NCBI RefSeq assembly: GCF_002811985.1
Contig: NZ_NPDU01000022.1
Location: 4,530-68,529 of the forward strand
From: Leptospira adleri
GTDB taxonomy: Bacteria; Spirochaetota; Leptospiria; Leptospirales; Leptospiraceae
Reading direction: 5' to 3'
DNA length: 64,000 nucleotides
Below the pieces are notes generated by a model. The model was given only the letters and a program-made list of their open reading frames with translations, was not told where the DNA came from and searched no databases. Positions 23,812-32,250 of this stretch are shown here, one piece after another. Within the stretch, counting starts at the first letter, position 1. Every line of letters begins with the position of its first letter. The position numbers were made by a program, and so were the translations under genes.

Positions 23812-24863
23812 CAATTTTGATTTTTTTTCATTTCCTCTTCGTATTTCAGTCTTCTTGAATATTCTTCCGCTTCTTCTTTTCCGAGGTTTTTAATGCGGAT
23901 TTCCATAAGAGCTTTATCTCGCGCTTCGCCTTTTACGTTCGAATTTTTCTGAAGCCAATCGGTTTCTTCCGTTTGGGTTTGTTTTTCCTTCTTTTCCCTT
24001 TCTTCGATTTCCTTATAAACCGCGTCCATACGATCCGCTCCGTCTTTTCCGAAATACTTTTCGCGAATCGATCTCGTTTTACCGTTTCGATCGGAGAGAT
24101 TCATTCTTTCCAATTCCTTATCGCGTAAAAACATTTCGGTTTCGTATGTGTTGTATTTCGGTTCTCTTGTCTTTACGGTATTGTAATACTGACCATAGAC
24201 GTTTTTTCGATATTCTTCGTATCGTTCCAATCTTTTGTCGCCGTTCAAGGATTCGGTTTCCTTTAAAAAACCGCTCAAAGAATCCCGATAAGTTTCTTCC
24301 GCCTCTTCCAAACCGAAGATCAGCTTAGCGTCGTTATCCGAAAAAATTTCCCTTCTTTTCTTTTTGACGAGTTCGTATTTTTCCGCACGGCTGAGTTTAT
24401 CGGGGAGTTCGAATTCTCTCATCGTGGTTTCGTATCTCAAATAACCGGAAAATAATTTCATCAGATAATCGGCGTCCTTACCGGAGTAGTGATCCGCTAT
24501 AAAGGCTCGGATGATTTCGTTGCACTGTTCGAAGCCGGTATTCTCCGGGCATTGTCTTCGAAGCGCCCAGAGTTCGGAGACAAGATTGACTTCTCCGGTG
24601 GCGGCGTATTGCATGAGTTCGTCGAACGTCAGCCAGTTGCCGTTCTCGTCGAAAATTCTTCTCGAAGTATCGACGACCGCTTGGTTTAGAATCCATTCTC
24701 CGGATTCCGATCTTTGCAGAGTAAATTCGGTTTCGGAATCCGCGGAGCCGCTCTTGGAGCCGACGCCTCCGCTAAAAAAAACGAACCAGACCAACGCGAT
24801 GAGAATCACGGAGATCAATACGATCACCGCTGGGAATGTAATTCTTTCCTGAAGGGATTTCAT
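23811..24863 (-). CDS. Lipase-chaperone-like (LIF family) membrane-anchored protein
   Basis: 350 residues from the ATG at 24863. The open frame extends further upstream but that part looks random and crosses the start of the divergent gene. One N-terminal anchor (FPAVIVLISVILIALVWFVFF, residues 9-29) is followed by an extended, highly charged helical body. LTFDELMQYAATGEVNL, EKYELVKKKRREIFSDNDA and LIFGLEEAEETY resemble conserved blocks of lipase-specific foldases, which fold lipases in the periplasm. The assignment is by pattern only; a generic charged coiled-coil protein is the alternative. No lipase gene is nearby. It leads an operon with lnt and the RNase H-like gene. Confidence 0.55.
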   Translation of the reverse strand: MKSLQERITFPAVIVLISVILIALVWFVFFSGGVGSKSGSADSETEFTLQRSESGEWILNQAVVDTSRRIFDENGNWLTFDELMQYAATGEVNLVSELWALRRQCPENTGFEQCNEIIRAFIADHYSGKDADYLMKLFSGYLRYETTMREFELPDKLSRAEKYELVKKKRREIFSDNDAKLIFGLEEAEETYRDSLSGFLKETESLNGDKRLERYEEYRKNVYGQYYNTVKTREPKYNTYETEMFLRDKELERMNLSDRNGKTRSIREKYFGKDGADRMDAVYKEIEEREKKEKQTQTEETDWLQKNSNVKGEARDKALMEIRIKNLGKEEAEEYSRRLKYEEEMKKNQN

Positions 24864-24950
24864 GGACCTGTGATTCTTAAAGAATTCTTTCCCAAGGCAA
24901 ACCTTTTTTGTTTTTTCTGAAAAAGAGGGTTTGGATGAAATGACAAAGTA

Positions 24951-25973
24951 GTGCAACAAAAAAGACCGATTCTCTATTACCCGAAAGGGACCACGGGCGC
25001 GGGGGAGATTTTTTCCCGTTTGGAAAAATTGGACGCGCGTTCGTATTCTTCCGATCAAATCTCCGGATTAAACGAAGAGAAACCGGAAATTCTCGTCGCG
25101 AATACGAGACTCAAGGTGGACAAAGAAGCGGTTTTAAAATTTCCTACGGTAAGAATTTTTGCGACGGTGAGTTCCGGTACGGACCATGTGGATTTTGCGG
25201 CTCTGAAGGAAACCGGAAGAATTTTTTTAAACGCTCCCGGTTGTAACGCGGGTTCCGTCGCTGAATATTGTTTTGCAGGATTAAAAAGCCGGTTTTCGGA
25301 TCCGGAATTAAAGCGACTTCGAGTGGGGCTGATCGGGCACGGTCATACAGGAAAAGAATTTTATAAAATTCTAAAGTTCTTCGAAATTGAATGCGTTTTT
25401 TACGATCCGTTTTACAAGTCGGAGTCCGCTTCCCTTCCGGAAGTTTTGAGTTCCGATGTCCTAAGTTATCACGTTCCTTTGACAAAGGAAGGATCCGAAC
25501 CGACTTTTCGGATGATCACCGGATCGTTGATCGATTCTCTGAAGCCGCAAACCGTTTTTATCAATTCCAGCCGCGGGGAAATTTTTACTCCGGAAGCCTT
25601 TTTGAAATTAACGGAAAGAAAAGATATATTCAAAATATTAGATGTGTTTGATCCGGAACCGCCGACGGAAGAATTCGGAGCCTTTCTTGCGCGAGTTGAA
25701 AATGCCGTTCTCACTCCTCATATCGCGGGTTACAGTCAAATCGGAAGAATGAGCGGAACTCATCGTGTCGCTGAAAAATTGTCGATACTTTACGGGGATA
25801 AACCCTTGCCTCCGCTCGAATTTTTTTTGGAGACGAAAGGAGAATTTAAAACCGAAACTTTTATCTTGGAAGAAGATCGTCTTTTGAGGGAATCTTGGAA
25901 GAACGGAGATCCGGGTTATTTTGAAAAAAGGCGAAATTCTTATCCTATCCGATTGGACTGGGGATTGGCTTAG
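24951..25973 (+). CDS. D-2-hydroxyacid dehydrogenase, probably 4-phosphoerythronate dehydrogenase (PdxB-like)
   Basis: 340 residues. The NAD-binding site is VGLIGHGHTGKEF near residue 125. NAPGCNAGSVAEY (about 86-98) is typical of PdxB. The catalytic set appears as Arg in NSSRGEIF, Glu in DPEPP and His in TPHIAGYS. PdxB oxidises 4-phosphoerythronate in pyridoxal phosphate synthesis. The start GTG at 24951 has only a weak ribosome-binding site. It is divergent from the lipase-chaperone-like gene and ends at a shared terminator. Another 2-hydroxyacid dehydrogenase is possible. Confidence 0.8.
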   Translation: MQQKRPILYYPKGTTGAGEIFSRLEKLDARSYSSDQISGLNEEKPEILVANTRLKVDKEAVLKFPTVRIFATVSSGTDHVDFAALKETGRIFLNAPGCNAGSVAEYCFAGLKSRFSDPELKRLRVGLIGHGHTGKEFYKILKFFEIECVFYDPFYKSESASLPEVLSSDVLSYHVPLTKEGSEPTFRMITGSLIDSLKPQTVFINSSRGEIFTPEAFLKLTERKDIFKILDVFDPEPPTEEFGAFLARVENAVLTPHIAGYSQIGRMSGTHRVAEKLSILYGDKPLPPLEFFLETKGEFKTETFILEEDRLLRESWKNGDPGYFEKRRNSYPIRLDWGLA

Positions 25974-25974
25974 A

Positions 25975-25998
25975 ACCCGATTTTTTTCAAAAACGGGT
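25975..25998. terminator. Bidirectional terminator
   Basis: ACCCG (25975-25979) pairs with CGGGT (25994-25998), extended by a T run facing an A run. It lies between the converging dehydrogenase and glycosylase genes. Confidence 0.55.
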
Positions 25999-26009
25999 GC
26001 GAGTCCTTA

Positions 26010-26840
26010 TTATTTATTTCTCCAGTCGATGAACTGTTGTCCCTTTGCTTGTTGGCAATTCGGACAAAAGAAGGAATCGTAACCTAAGACGTTCGCTCTT
26101 CGAATCGTCGTTCCGCAGACGGGGCAGGGTTCGTTCTTGCGGTTTCTGACTTTGACGTGATCCCTGACTTTCACTTCCAAGGGCGCGTTTTTTCTCCGGA
26201 TGTAATCGATCGAAGAGGAAAGAACTTCCTTTATACTTTTATAAAGTAAGGATTTGTCCTCCGGAGTGAGTTGGTTGCACGGAGTTTTCGGATGGATTTT
26301 CGCGGCGAACAGAACTTCGTCCGCATAAGCGTTTCCTAATGCACTGAGTTTGGTCTGATCCATCAGAAATACCCTGGTTTGTTTTCTGCTTTTGTCCATC
26401 AGTTTCAGAAAAAGAGATTCGGTAAATTCTTCCGAGAGCAGATCGACTCCCTGTTCTTTGTATTTCGGGATTTGTCCCAATTCTTCCGGCTTTAAAAAAT
26501 AAACCTTTCCCATTCTCGTGTCGTCCATATAATTCAAGACGGGCCCGTCCGTTTTAATGCGAAGACAAAGATCTTTCCGTTTGTATTTCGGGTCCAAGGA
26601 GAATCTTCCGGACAACATCGGATGGATTACTATATTCTTATTTTCGAATATGAAATTTAGGAAGGGACCGTTTCTTTTTATCTCCCGAAAAACCGCGCCC
26701 TCAAAGGAACTTTCCAGAGCGCCTCCGGTAAGATCGCGGACCACAATCGGATCGACGATTTCGACGGACTCGATTTTTCGTTCGATCAATTCGGGAATGA
26801 GCCTTTCTTGAATAACGACCAAGTCCGGTAGTTCTGGCAT
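26010..26840 (-). CDS. Fpg/Nei family DNA glycosylase
   Basis: 276 residues. It begins MPELPD, where Pro2 becomes the catalytic N-terminus and Glu3 assists. A helix-two-turn-helix region includes TKLSALGNAYADEVLFAAKIHP (about 160-185). The C-terminal zinc finger CPVCG...CPNCQ ends in a strand with conserved Gln. The enzyme removes oxidised bases and nicks the abasic site. The Asp in PELPD instead of Glu-Val leaves Fpg versus Nei undecided. Confidence 0.92.
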   Translation of the reverse strand: MPELPDLVVIQERLIPELIERKIESVEIVDPIVVRDLTGGALESSFEGAVFREIKRNGPFLNFIFENKNIVIHPMLSGRFSLDPKYKRKDLCLRIKTDGPVLNYMDDTRMGKVYFLKPEELGQIPKYKEQGVDLLSEEFTESLFLKLMDKSRKQTRVFLMDQTKLSALGNAYADEVLFAAKIHPKTPCNQLTPEDKSLLYKSIKEVLSSSIDYIRRKNAPLEVKVRDHVKVRNRKNEPCPVCGTTIRRANVLGYDSFFCPNCQQAKGQQFIDWRNK

Positions 26841-27047
26841 AAGGCGATTGAACTCAGTTTTTTTCTTTCGTCAAGAAGTTGTTGTTAGGATTAGAATCAG
26901 AATTTATCGGAGAATGGATTTTTCCTGTACGGGAACGTTTGATTCTTTTCCCTTGGATTCCGATTTTATTCGGCTGAAATCTCAGACCCGACGGACTCCT
27001 TTCGCAAAACGAATGAGATCGGTCTCGAAAAAAAGCGCAAAATCGGG

Positions 27048-27123
27048 TTGACTTTTTCGGTTTTTAGTGTGCAATTACACATGTGTAGATGCAACTGTGT
27101 ATTTGCACACTAAAGACTCGGAG
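27048..27123 (+). promoter_or_regulatory. Regulatory region with nested inverted repeats upstream of thioesterase-marR
   Basis: TTGACT at 27048-27053 is a -35-like box. TTTAGTGTGCAA (27063-27074) is a perfect inverted repeat of TTGCACACTAAA (27103-27114). Inside lie TGTGCAATTACACA (27068-27081), the palindrome ACACATGTGT (27078-27087) and TGTGTATTTGCACA (27096-27109), which is the reverse complement of the first site with one mismatch. The ribosome-binding site GGAGG follows at 27120. This looks like a double operator, most likely for the MarR protein encoded two genes on. Confidence 0.75.
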
Positions 27124-27129
27124 GCTTTT

Positions 27130-27660
27130 ATGCTTTCTACATTGGACAAGACGGAATTATCACCTTCCGGTTTTTACCGGATCCGTTTTCAGGATTGTGA
27201 TCCATTCGGACATCTCAATAACGCCCGTTATATGGATTACTTTTTGGAGGCGAGGGAGGATCATCTGAGGGATTTCTACGGTTTCGATCTTTTTGAGCAT
27301 TCTTCCAGAGAAGGAAAATCCTGGGTCGTGACCAGGACTCAGATCGCTTATCTTGAGCCCGCAAAACAGAGCGATCTGGTGAGAATCGTTACAAGACTCG
27401 TTTCAAAAAGCGACAGCTCAATCCGGAACGAAGATTTGATGTATGATCAAGCCGGAAAAAGATTGAAGGCTTTGATATGGATTGATTTTGCGTTTATCGA
27501 TCTTAAAAAGGGAAGACCGACCCGGCACGGAGAGGATTTGAATCAGTTTTTCAATTCCGTTCTCTATTCGGATTCCGGTTTGGAGAACGGTAATTTTGAA
27601 GAGCGCGTTCGCGAGATGAAGCGAACAATGGCTCCGGGAATGGAAAGCGTTCTCGTTTAA
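27130..27660 (+). CDS. Acyl-CoA thioesterase family protein (hot-dog fold)
   Basis: 176 residues from the ATG at 27130, seven bases after GGAGG. An upstream in-frame ATG at 27067 lies inside the operator and is not used. The 4HBT-type signature QDCDPFGHLNNARYMDYF (about residues 21-38) carries the expected Asp and the HxNN pair. Such enzymes hydrolyse acyl-CoA thioesters in the cytoplasm. The marR gene follows 18 bases later, and the inverted repeats upstream suggest autoregulated expression of the pair. Confidence 0.88.
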   Translation: MLSTLDKTELSPSGFYRIRFQDCDPFGHLNNARYMDYFLEAREDHLRDFYGFDLFEHSSREGKSWVVTRTQIAYLEPAKQSDLVRIVTRLVSKSDSSIRNEDLMYDQAGKRLKALIWIDFAFIDLKKGRPTRHGEDLNQFFNSVLYSDSGLENGNFEERVREMKRTMAPGMESVLV

Positions 27661-27678
27661 ATCAATTCGGAGAATTTT

Positions 27679-28188
27679 ATGGTCAAGAAAGCGGAGTCGA
27701 CGGTTTTAAAAAAGAAATCAAAGAAAGAATCTTTGAATCCCTCGCGCGACGAACTTTTGACCGTGGGCTTGGGATGTCTGAATTTTAATTTGAAAAGGGC
27801 GTCCCGAGCCATCGCTCAATACTTCGATCATGTCCTGGATCCGGTCGGCTTGACCTCGGCGCGTTTTAATATTCTGATGACGCTCGGAACCACCGACGGT
27901 ATGGAGCTGGCTCCGATGGCCGATCTTCTCGTTTTGGATAGAACCACTCTTATTAGAAATCTTGAACCTTTGGAAACGTTAGGCTATATCAAGGATATTC
28001 CCTCGGAAAACAAAAGGGCGCGAAAGGTCGCACTCACCGAAAAGGGTTGGGAAGCCCTTCGTTCCGCTTATCCGGTTTGGAAAGTGGCTCACGATCACGT
28101 CGTCCAAAATCTCGGAGTTCCCGAATGGAAATCGATTATCAAAGGTCTCAGAACGATTTCAAAAAAGAGAATATTCGAAAATTCTTAA
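27679..28188 (+). CDS. MarR family transcriptional regulator
   Basis: 169 residues. A lysine/serine-rich N-terminal extension of about 25 residues precedes the winged helix domain: LTSARFNILMTLGTTDG, MADLLVLDRTTLIRNLEPLETLGYI (recognition helix region) and the wing NKRARKVALTEKG. MarR proteins usually repress their own operon until a small ligand binds. GGAG precedes the ATG. The likely target is the double inverted repeat at 27063-27114. Confidence 0.92.
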   Translation: MVKKAESTVLKKKSKKESLNPSRDELLTVGLGCLNFNLKRASRAIAQYFDHVLDPVGLTSARFNILMTLGTTDGMELAPMADLLVLDRTTLIRNLEPLETLGYIKDIPSENKRARKVALTEKGWEALRSAYPVWKVAHDHVVQNLGVPEWKSIIKGLRTISKKRIFENS

Positions 28189-28205
28189 ATTCCTTGAGAT
28201 TTTTT

Positions 28206-31200
28206 CTATGCCAACCATTTTAAGATGACCCGGGTAAAATCGGCCTGAACCGCCGGCTTGCTCACGTAGTCGTCCATCCCGGCTTCCATACACTTTTCCC
28301 TTTCTCCGGAAACGATGCCCGCGGTAAGAGCGATGATCGGAACCCTTTTATCCATTTCCAGACTTCGAATCGCGATGGTCGCCTCGTAACCGTTCATGTC
28401 CGGCATTTGAATATCCATAAAAATCAAGTCAGGTACGGATTTTAAATTTTGCTCCACGGCCTCGAGTCCGTTCGCCGCTTCTACGATTTTTGCGGAAGGA
28501 AGAATTCTTGCGATTATACTTTTTGTCAGAAGCATATTGACCGGATTGTCTTCCGCGATTAAAATTTTGACGGCCTTGCGGATCGACGCCATGGCTTCGC
28601 CCTTTTTGATTTCGCTTTTCTGCAAGTTTGGTTTTTTAAGAATCTGATTTCTTCCGATCAGATCGTTGAGTTCCCGAATATAGATCGGTTTTGTGATCAC
28701 TTCCTGGATCCCGATCGTCTGCGATTCTTCGATCGTATTCGAATCGTCGGAAGCGCTGCTCAATAGGATGATCGGCTGTTCTTCCGAAGGAACGTCGAGT
28801 TTTTGACGGATGATTTTCGCGGCTTCGATTCCGTCCATAAACGGCATGTGATAGTCCATCAAAATAAAATCGTACCGGTTTCCGGCGGCGATTTTTTCGA
28901 TCGCCTCGGTTCCGTTTTCGGCGGATTCGCACGGAATATTAGATAATTTTAACATTCCTTCGAGAATCTTGCGGTTGTTTTCGTTGTCGTCGACGATCAA
29001 TATTCTTTTTACGTTTTCAAACCGAGGCCATTCGTTCGTCTGTTTTGAGTCCAGGATTTCCATAGTGAGATCGAAAAAAAATCTGCTGCCGGTTCCCGCT
29101 TCGCTTTCGACTTCCAATTTGCTTTTCATCATCGCTAGAATCTGATTGGAGATGCTAAGCCCCAATCCGGTTCCTCCGAACCTTCTCGTGGTCGAAGCGT
29201 CTTCCTGCGAAAATGCCTCGAAAATCCTTTTTTGGTTTTCCTTTGCGATTCCGATTCCGGTGTCGCGCACGGAAAATCGAATTACGGCTTTGGTTTCGGA
29301 TAACGTTTTTAAGACTTCGATCCTGAATTCTATTTCTCCTTCCTCGGTGAATTTGATCGCGTTGCTGAATAAGTTTACGATGATCTGCTTTAGCCGAACG
29401 CTGTCCGTATTCACGAATTTCGGAACCGAAGGGCTTATGTTTACGAGCAATTCCAAATTCTTCTTGTGCGCCTGAAATTTGATCGTGTTCACCACCTGGC
29501 TTCCGAGTTCCCAGACGTCGGTCATCTCGTAGGAAAGTTCTAGTTTTCCGGCTTCAATTTTAGAAAAATCTAATATATCATTGATCACGTCGAGAAGGGA
29601 ACCCGCCGATTGATAGACGGTCATCATATACTGATGTTGTGTCGCGTCCAGATTGGTTCTAAGCAGCAGGTCAGTAAATCCTATGATTCCGTTGAGCGGG
29701 GTCCGGATTTCATGACTCATGTTAGCTAAGAATTCGGATTTTGCGCGGCTTGCCTTTTCCGCGAGAATTTTCGCTTTTTTGAGTTCTTCTCTTTGCAGAC
29801 AGCTTTCGGTGATATCCTGAGTGAACATCATGATTCCGCCGATCGTTCCGTCCAACTGATACCAGGGCCGGACTTCCCATCTCAGATATTGATCCTGATC
29901 CCAACCGGCCGGCCTCCAGACGTCCTCTTCGTTTTTAAGAACTTCTCCCGAAAGACATTTCTGATGGGTATCCTTCCATTCCTGCGATATGTTCGGAAAT
30001 ACTTCGTAGTGCGATAGTCCGAGAATGTCTCTTCCCTGAAGATGGTAGTCGACGAGCCATCTTTCGCTTACCGCTATGTATTTGATTTCCGTGTCGAACA
30101 TCGCGACTGCCGCGGGCGCGTGTTCTACGAATGCGAGCAGTCTGGATCTTTCCCTGAAAAGCGCCAGCTCCGTTTTTTTTCTTTCATCGATGTCGTATAA
30201 CGCGCCATAAATTCTTGTACAGACGCCGTTTTCAAATTCCGCGCTCGCGACCGAACGCACCCAGAGTTCGTTCCCTTTGGCGGTTATCAATTGCATTTCG
30301 ATATCGTAGGGAATCCCTTTTGTGATCAATTTTTCAACGGCTTCGGTTACGGTTTTTCTGCTTTCTCCTTCTTTTATAAACTTGAGTCCGTTCTCGATCG
30401 TAGGCACGAAGTCGGGCGGAACTTCGTGCATTTCCTTTGTGACCGCGGACCAAGTGCCTGTTCCGCTTCTTAAGTCAGCGTCCCAGGCTCCGATGCGAAC
30501 GAGTCGACTCGTCTGTTCCAGAAGTCCCTTGGCTCTGATCAATTCACTTTCGAAATTCTTACTTTCCGTGATATCGTAAGTAAGAATCATCACCGAATAA
30601 TCGGGAAGATTTAGAGGCACAGCAGTCACTTTCGTCCAGATGACGGACCCGTTTTCGATTTGAATTCCGACTACTTCGTCCTTGATCGCGTTGTTTCCTG
30701 TTCTTGCGCGTACGCTCGGAAGTTCCTCCGGAGAATAATGCCCGCCGTCCGCTTTAAGATAGATTCTATTTTTATAATATCCTTTACCCAAACTTATGTT
30801 GTTCATCGAAACGATCTTTTCCAAAGCGGGATTCACTTTGACGACCTCGTGGTCGTGATTCAACAAAGTCACTCCGATCGGAAGCGATTCGAACAAGGTG
30901 TTCAGTTCGATTTCGCTCTTTCGTAAAAGTTCGGTGGTTTCCCTGATCGAAGTTATATCGTTGACGATCACAAAAAAGCCGGAGGTTTTTCCGTTTACGG
31001 TATTGGGGATGTATTGGGCTAAAGAATATTTGCAGGATTTTCCGTCCGGCATCGGAATTTTTCTTTCGAAACTCTGCATTTCGCCTTTGAGAGCTTTTTC
31101 CATATAAGGAAGATTTTGTTCGTAGAGAGATTCTCCCAAAACGTCCCGGATGTGTTTGCCGTAGATTTCCCGAGGTTTCATCCCGAACCAATCGATATAG

Positions 31201-31706
31201 GCTTTGTTGGAAAAACGGTTGATTAGATTTGAATCCCAAAAACCGATAAGCGCGGGTAACGCGTCCAGAATCGAACGAAAATGTACGTGCAGGTTTTTGG
31301 AGTCTTCGACGTTTTGAAATTCTTCCGAAAGATCGAGTCCGCCTAACAAAAGATAGGCGACTCCGTTTTCGTTATATACTGTCTTTAAATTATTCTTGAG
31401 AAGAATCTCCTGCCCTTTGCTGTAAAAGGAAAAACGTTCCTCGTTTATTTCCGCGTTCCCTTTTTTGATCTCGAAGACGATTTCAGAAATTCTGCGGAGA
31501 CTTTCCGCGGTAAAGACGGAGGCAGGCTCGGTCGGTGCAAGGTCCAATGCAAGAGTCCGTAAGAATTTCTTGTCGCACCAAAAATTTTTCTCCGATTCTA
31601 AATCTAAAATCCACAATCCGTCCAGCGCTTGATTTTGAATCCATTCATAGAACGTATGATCCTTTTGAATTCGGAGATAGATTTCCTTTTCCAGGGAATG
31701 TGGCAT
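28206..31706 (-). CDS. Hybrid histidine kinase with multiple PAS domains and two receiver domains
   Basis: 1166 residues from the ATG at 31706. The frame continues to 32003, but those 99 residues are basic, low in complexity and have no ribosome-binding site, so I leave them out. Five or so PAS/PAC sensor units occupy about residues 15-635. The dimerisation domain has NMSHEIRTPLNG (phospho-acceptor His665), then an ATPase domain (DTGIGIAKEN, GGTGLGLSI). Receiver 1 has Asp951 in MDYHMPFMDG and receiver 2 has Asp1098 in MDIQMPDMNG. There are no membrane helices, so it is a cytoplasmic sensor. It is divergent from the membrane kinase at 32251. Confidence 0.93.
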   Translation of the reverse strand: MPHSLEKEIYLRIQKDHTFYEWIQNQALDGLWILDLESEKNFWCDKKFLRTLALDLAPTEPASVFTAESLRRISEIVFEIKKGNAEINEERFSFYSKGQEILLKNNLKTVYNENGVAYLLLGGLDLSEEFQNVEDSKNLHVHFRSILDALPALIGFWDSNLINRFSNKAYIDWFGMKPREIYGKHIRDVLGESLYEQNLPYMEKALKGEMQSFERKIPMPDGKSCKYSLAQYIPNTVNGKTSGFFVIVNDITSIRETTELLRKSEIELNTLFESLPIGVTLLNHDHEVVKVNPALEKIVSMNNISLGKGYYKNRIYLKADGGHYSPEELPSVRARTGNNAIKDEVVGIQIENGSVIWTKVTAVPLNLPDYSVMILTYDITESKNFESELIRAKGLLEQTSRLVRIGAWDADLRSGTGTWSAVTKEMHEVPPDFVPTIENGLKFIKEGESRKTVTEAVEKLITKGIPYDIEMQLITAKGNELWVRSVASAEFENGVCTRIYGALYDIDERKKTELALFRERSRLLAFVEHAPAAVAMFDTEIKYIAVSERWLVDYHLQGRDILGLSHYEVFPNISQEWKDTHQKCLSGEVLKNEEDVWRPAGWDQDQYLRWEVRPWYQLDGTIGGIMMFTQDITESCLQREELKKAKILAEKASRAKSEFLANMSHEIRTPLNGIIGFTDLLLRTNLDATQHQYMMTVYQSAGSLLDVINDILDFSKIEAGKLELSYEMTDVWELGSQVVNTIKFQAHKKNLELLVNISPSVPKFVNTDSVRLKQIIVNLFSNAIKFTEEGEIEFRIEVLKTLSETKAVIRFSVRDTGIGIAKENQKRIFEAFSQEDASTTRRFGGTGLGLSISNQILAMMKSKLEVESEAGTGSRFFFDLTMEILDSKQTNEWPRFENVKRILIVDDNENNRKILEGMLKLSNIPCESAENGTEAIEKIAAGNRYDFILMDYHMPFMDGIEAAKIIRQKLDVPSEEQPIILLSSASDDSNTIEESQTIGIQEVITKPIYIRELNDLIGRNQILKKPNLQKSEIKKGEAMASIRKAVKILIAEDNPVNMLLTKSIIARILPSAKIVEAANGLEAVEQNLKSVPDLIFMDIQMPDMNGYEATIAIRSLEMDKRVPIIALTAGIVSGEREKCMEAGMDDYVSKPAVQADFTRVILKWLA

Positions 31707-32250
31707 ATACTTTAGAATTGGACGGATGAGACCTTTATAAAAGGTCCCGCGACTTAATAAACGGGGAAAAAAATCCAAGTCAATTGAAAATCCTTCCTTT
31801 CCCGTTCTATCGTTTCGCGAGACTCGGAAGAGACGCCCCGAATCATTTACGGATTTGGATTTCCCCTTCGAAACGAGTTTCGAATTTTTTTTTTTGATTC
31901 CTTTTTGTTTAATTTGTGTCAAAAACCCGGACGTCTTCCCCTTTTTGACGGGCGTACTTTCGAATCCTCGACCAAAGCGATACGATCGTTCAGCGATTTC
32001 CACCGATTCTCCGTCGAAAAGAAATCTTCGGATTTAAACAAGAATATTCAAAAAATTGAATTTACTTTTTAAAAATGCGGAGTATCCTTACATTTCGGTA
32101 GGGTTCTATGATTTTAATCCTTTCGTATTAGAAAAATTCTCAATAATCCGAAATGGGAGATATCATTTCTAAAAAATTTATTTCCAATGAAATCAGACTT
32201 TGCTTTCAAATGATTCCGGATGAAAATGGCCGCCCGATTCCACAAAAATC
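31707..32250. other. 544-bp divergent intergenic region between two kinase genes
   Basis: Probably holds the promoters of both kinase genes. I see no clear paired -35/-10 boxes and no conserved gene. An open frame on the minus strand is continuous with the hybrid kinase but reads as low-complexity sequence. The part near 32041-32110 is AT-rich and is a plausible promoter zone for the 32251 gene. Confidence 0.5.

Noticed and set aside
26848..27051. Plus-strand frame of 67 codons between the glycosylase and the thioesterase
   Set aside because: Arg/Ser-rich composition, no ribosome-binding site and no recognisable family; it runs into the promoter region.
31707..32003. 99-residue N-terminal extension of the hybrid kinase
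   Set aside because: Basic, low-complexity sequence with no ribosome-binding site; the PAS-like region begins soon after the ATG at 31706.
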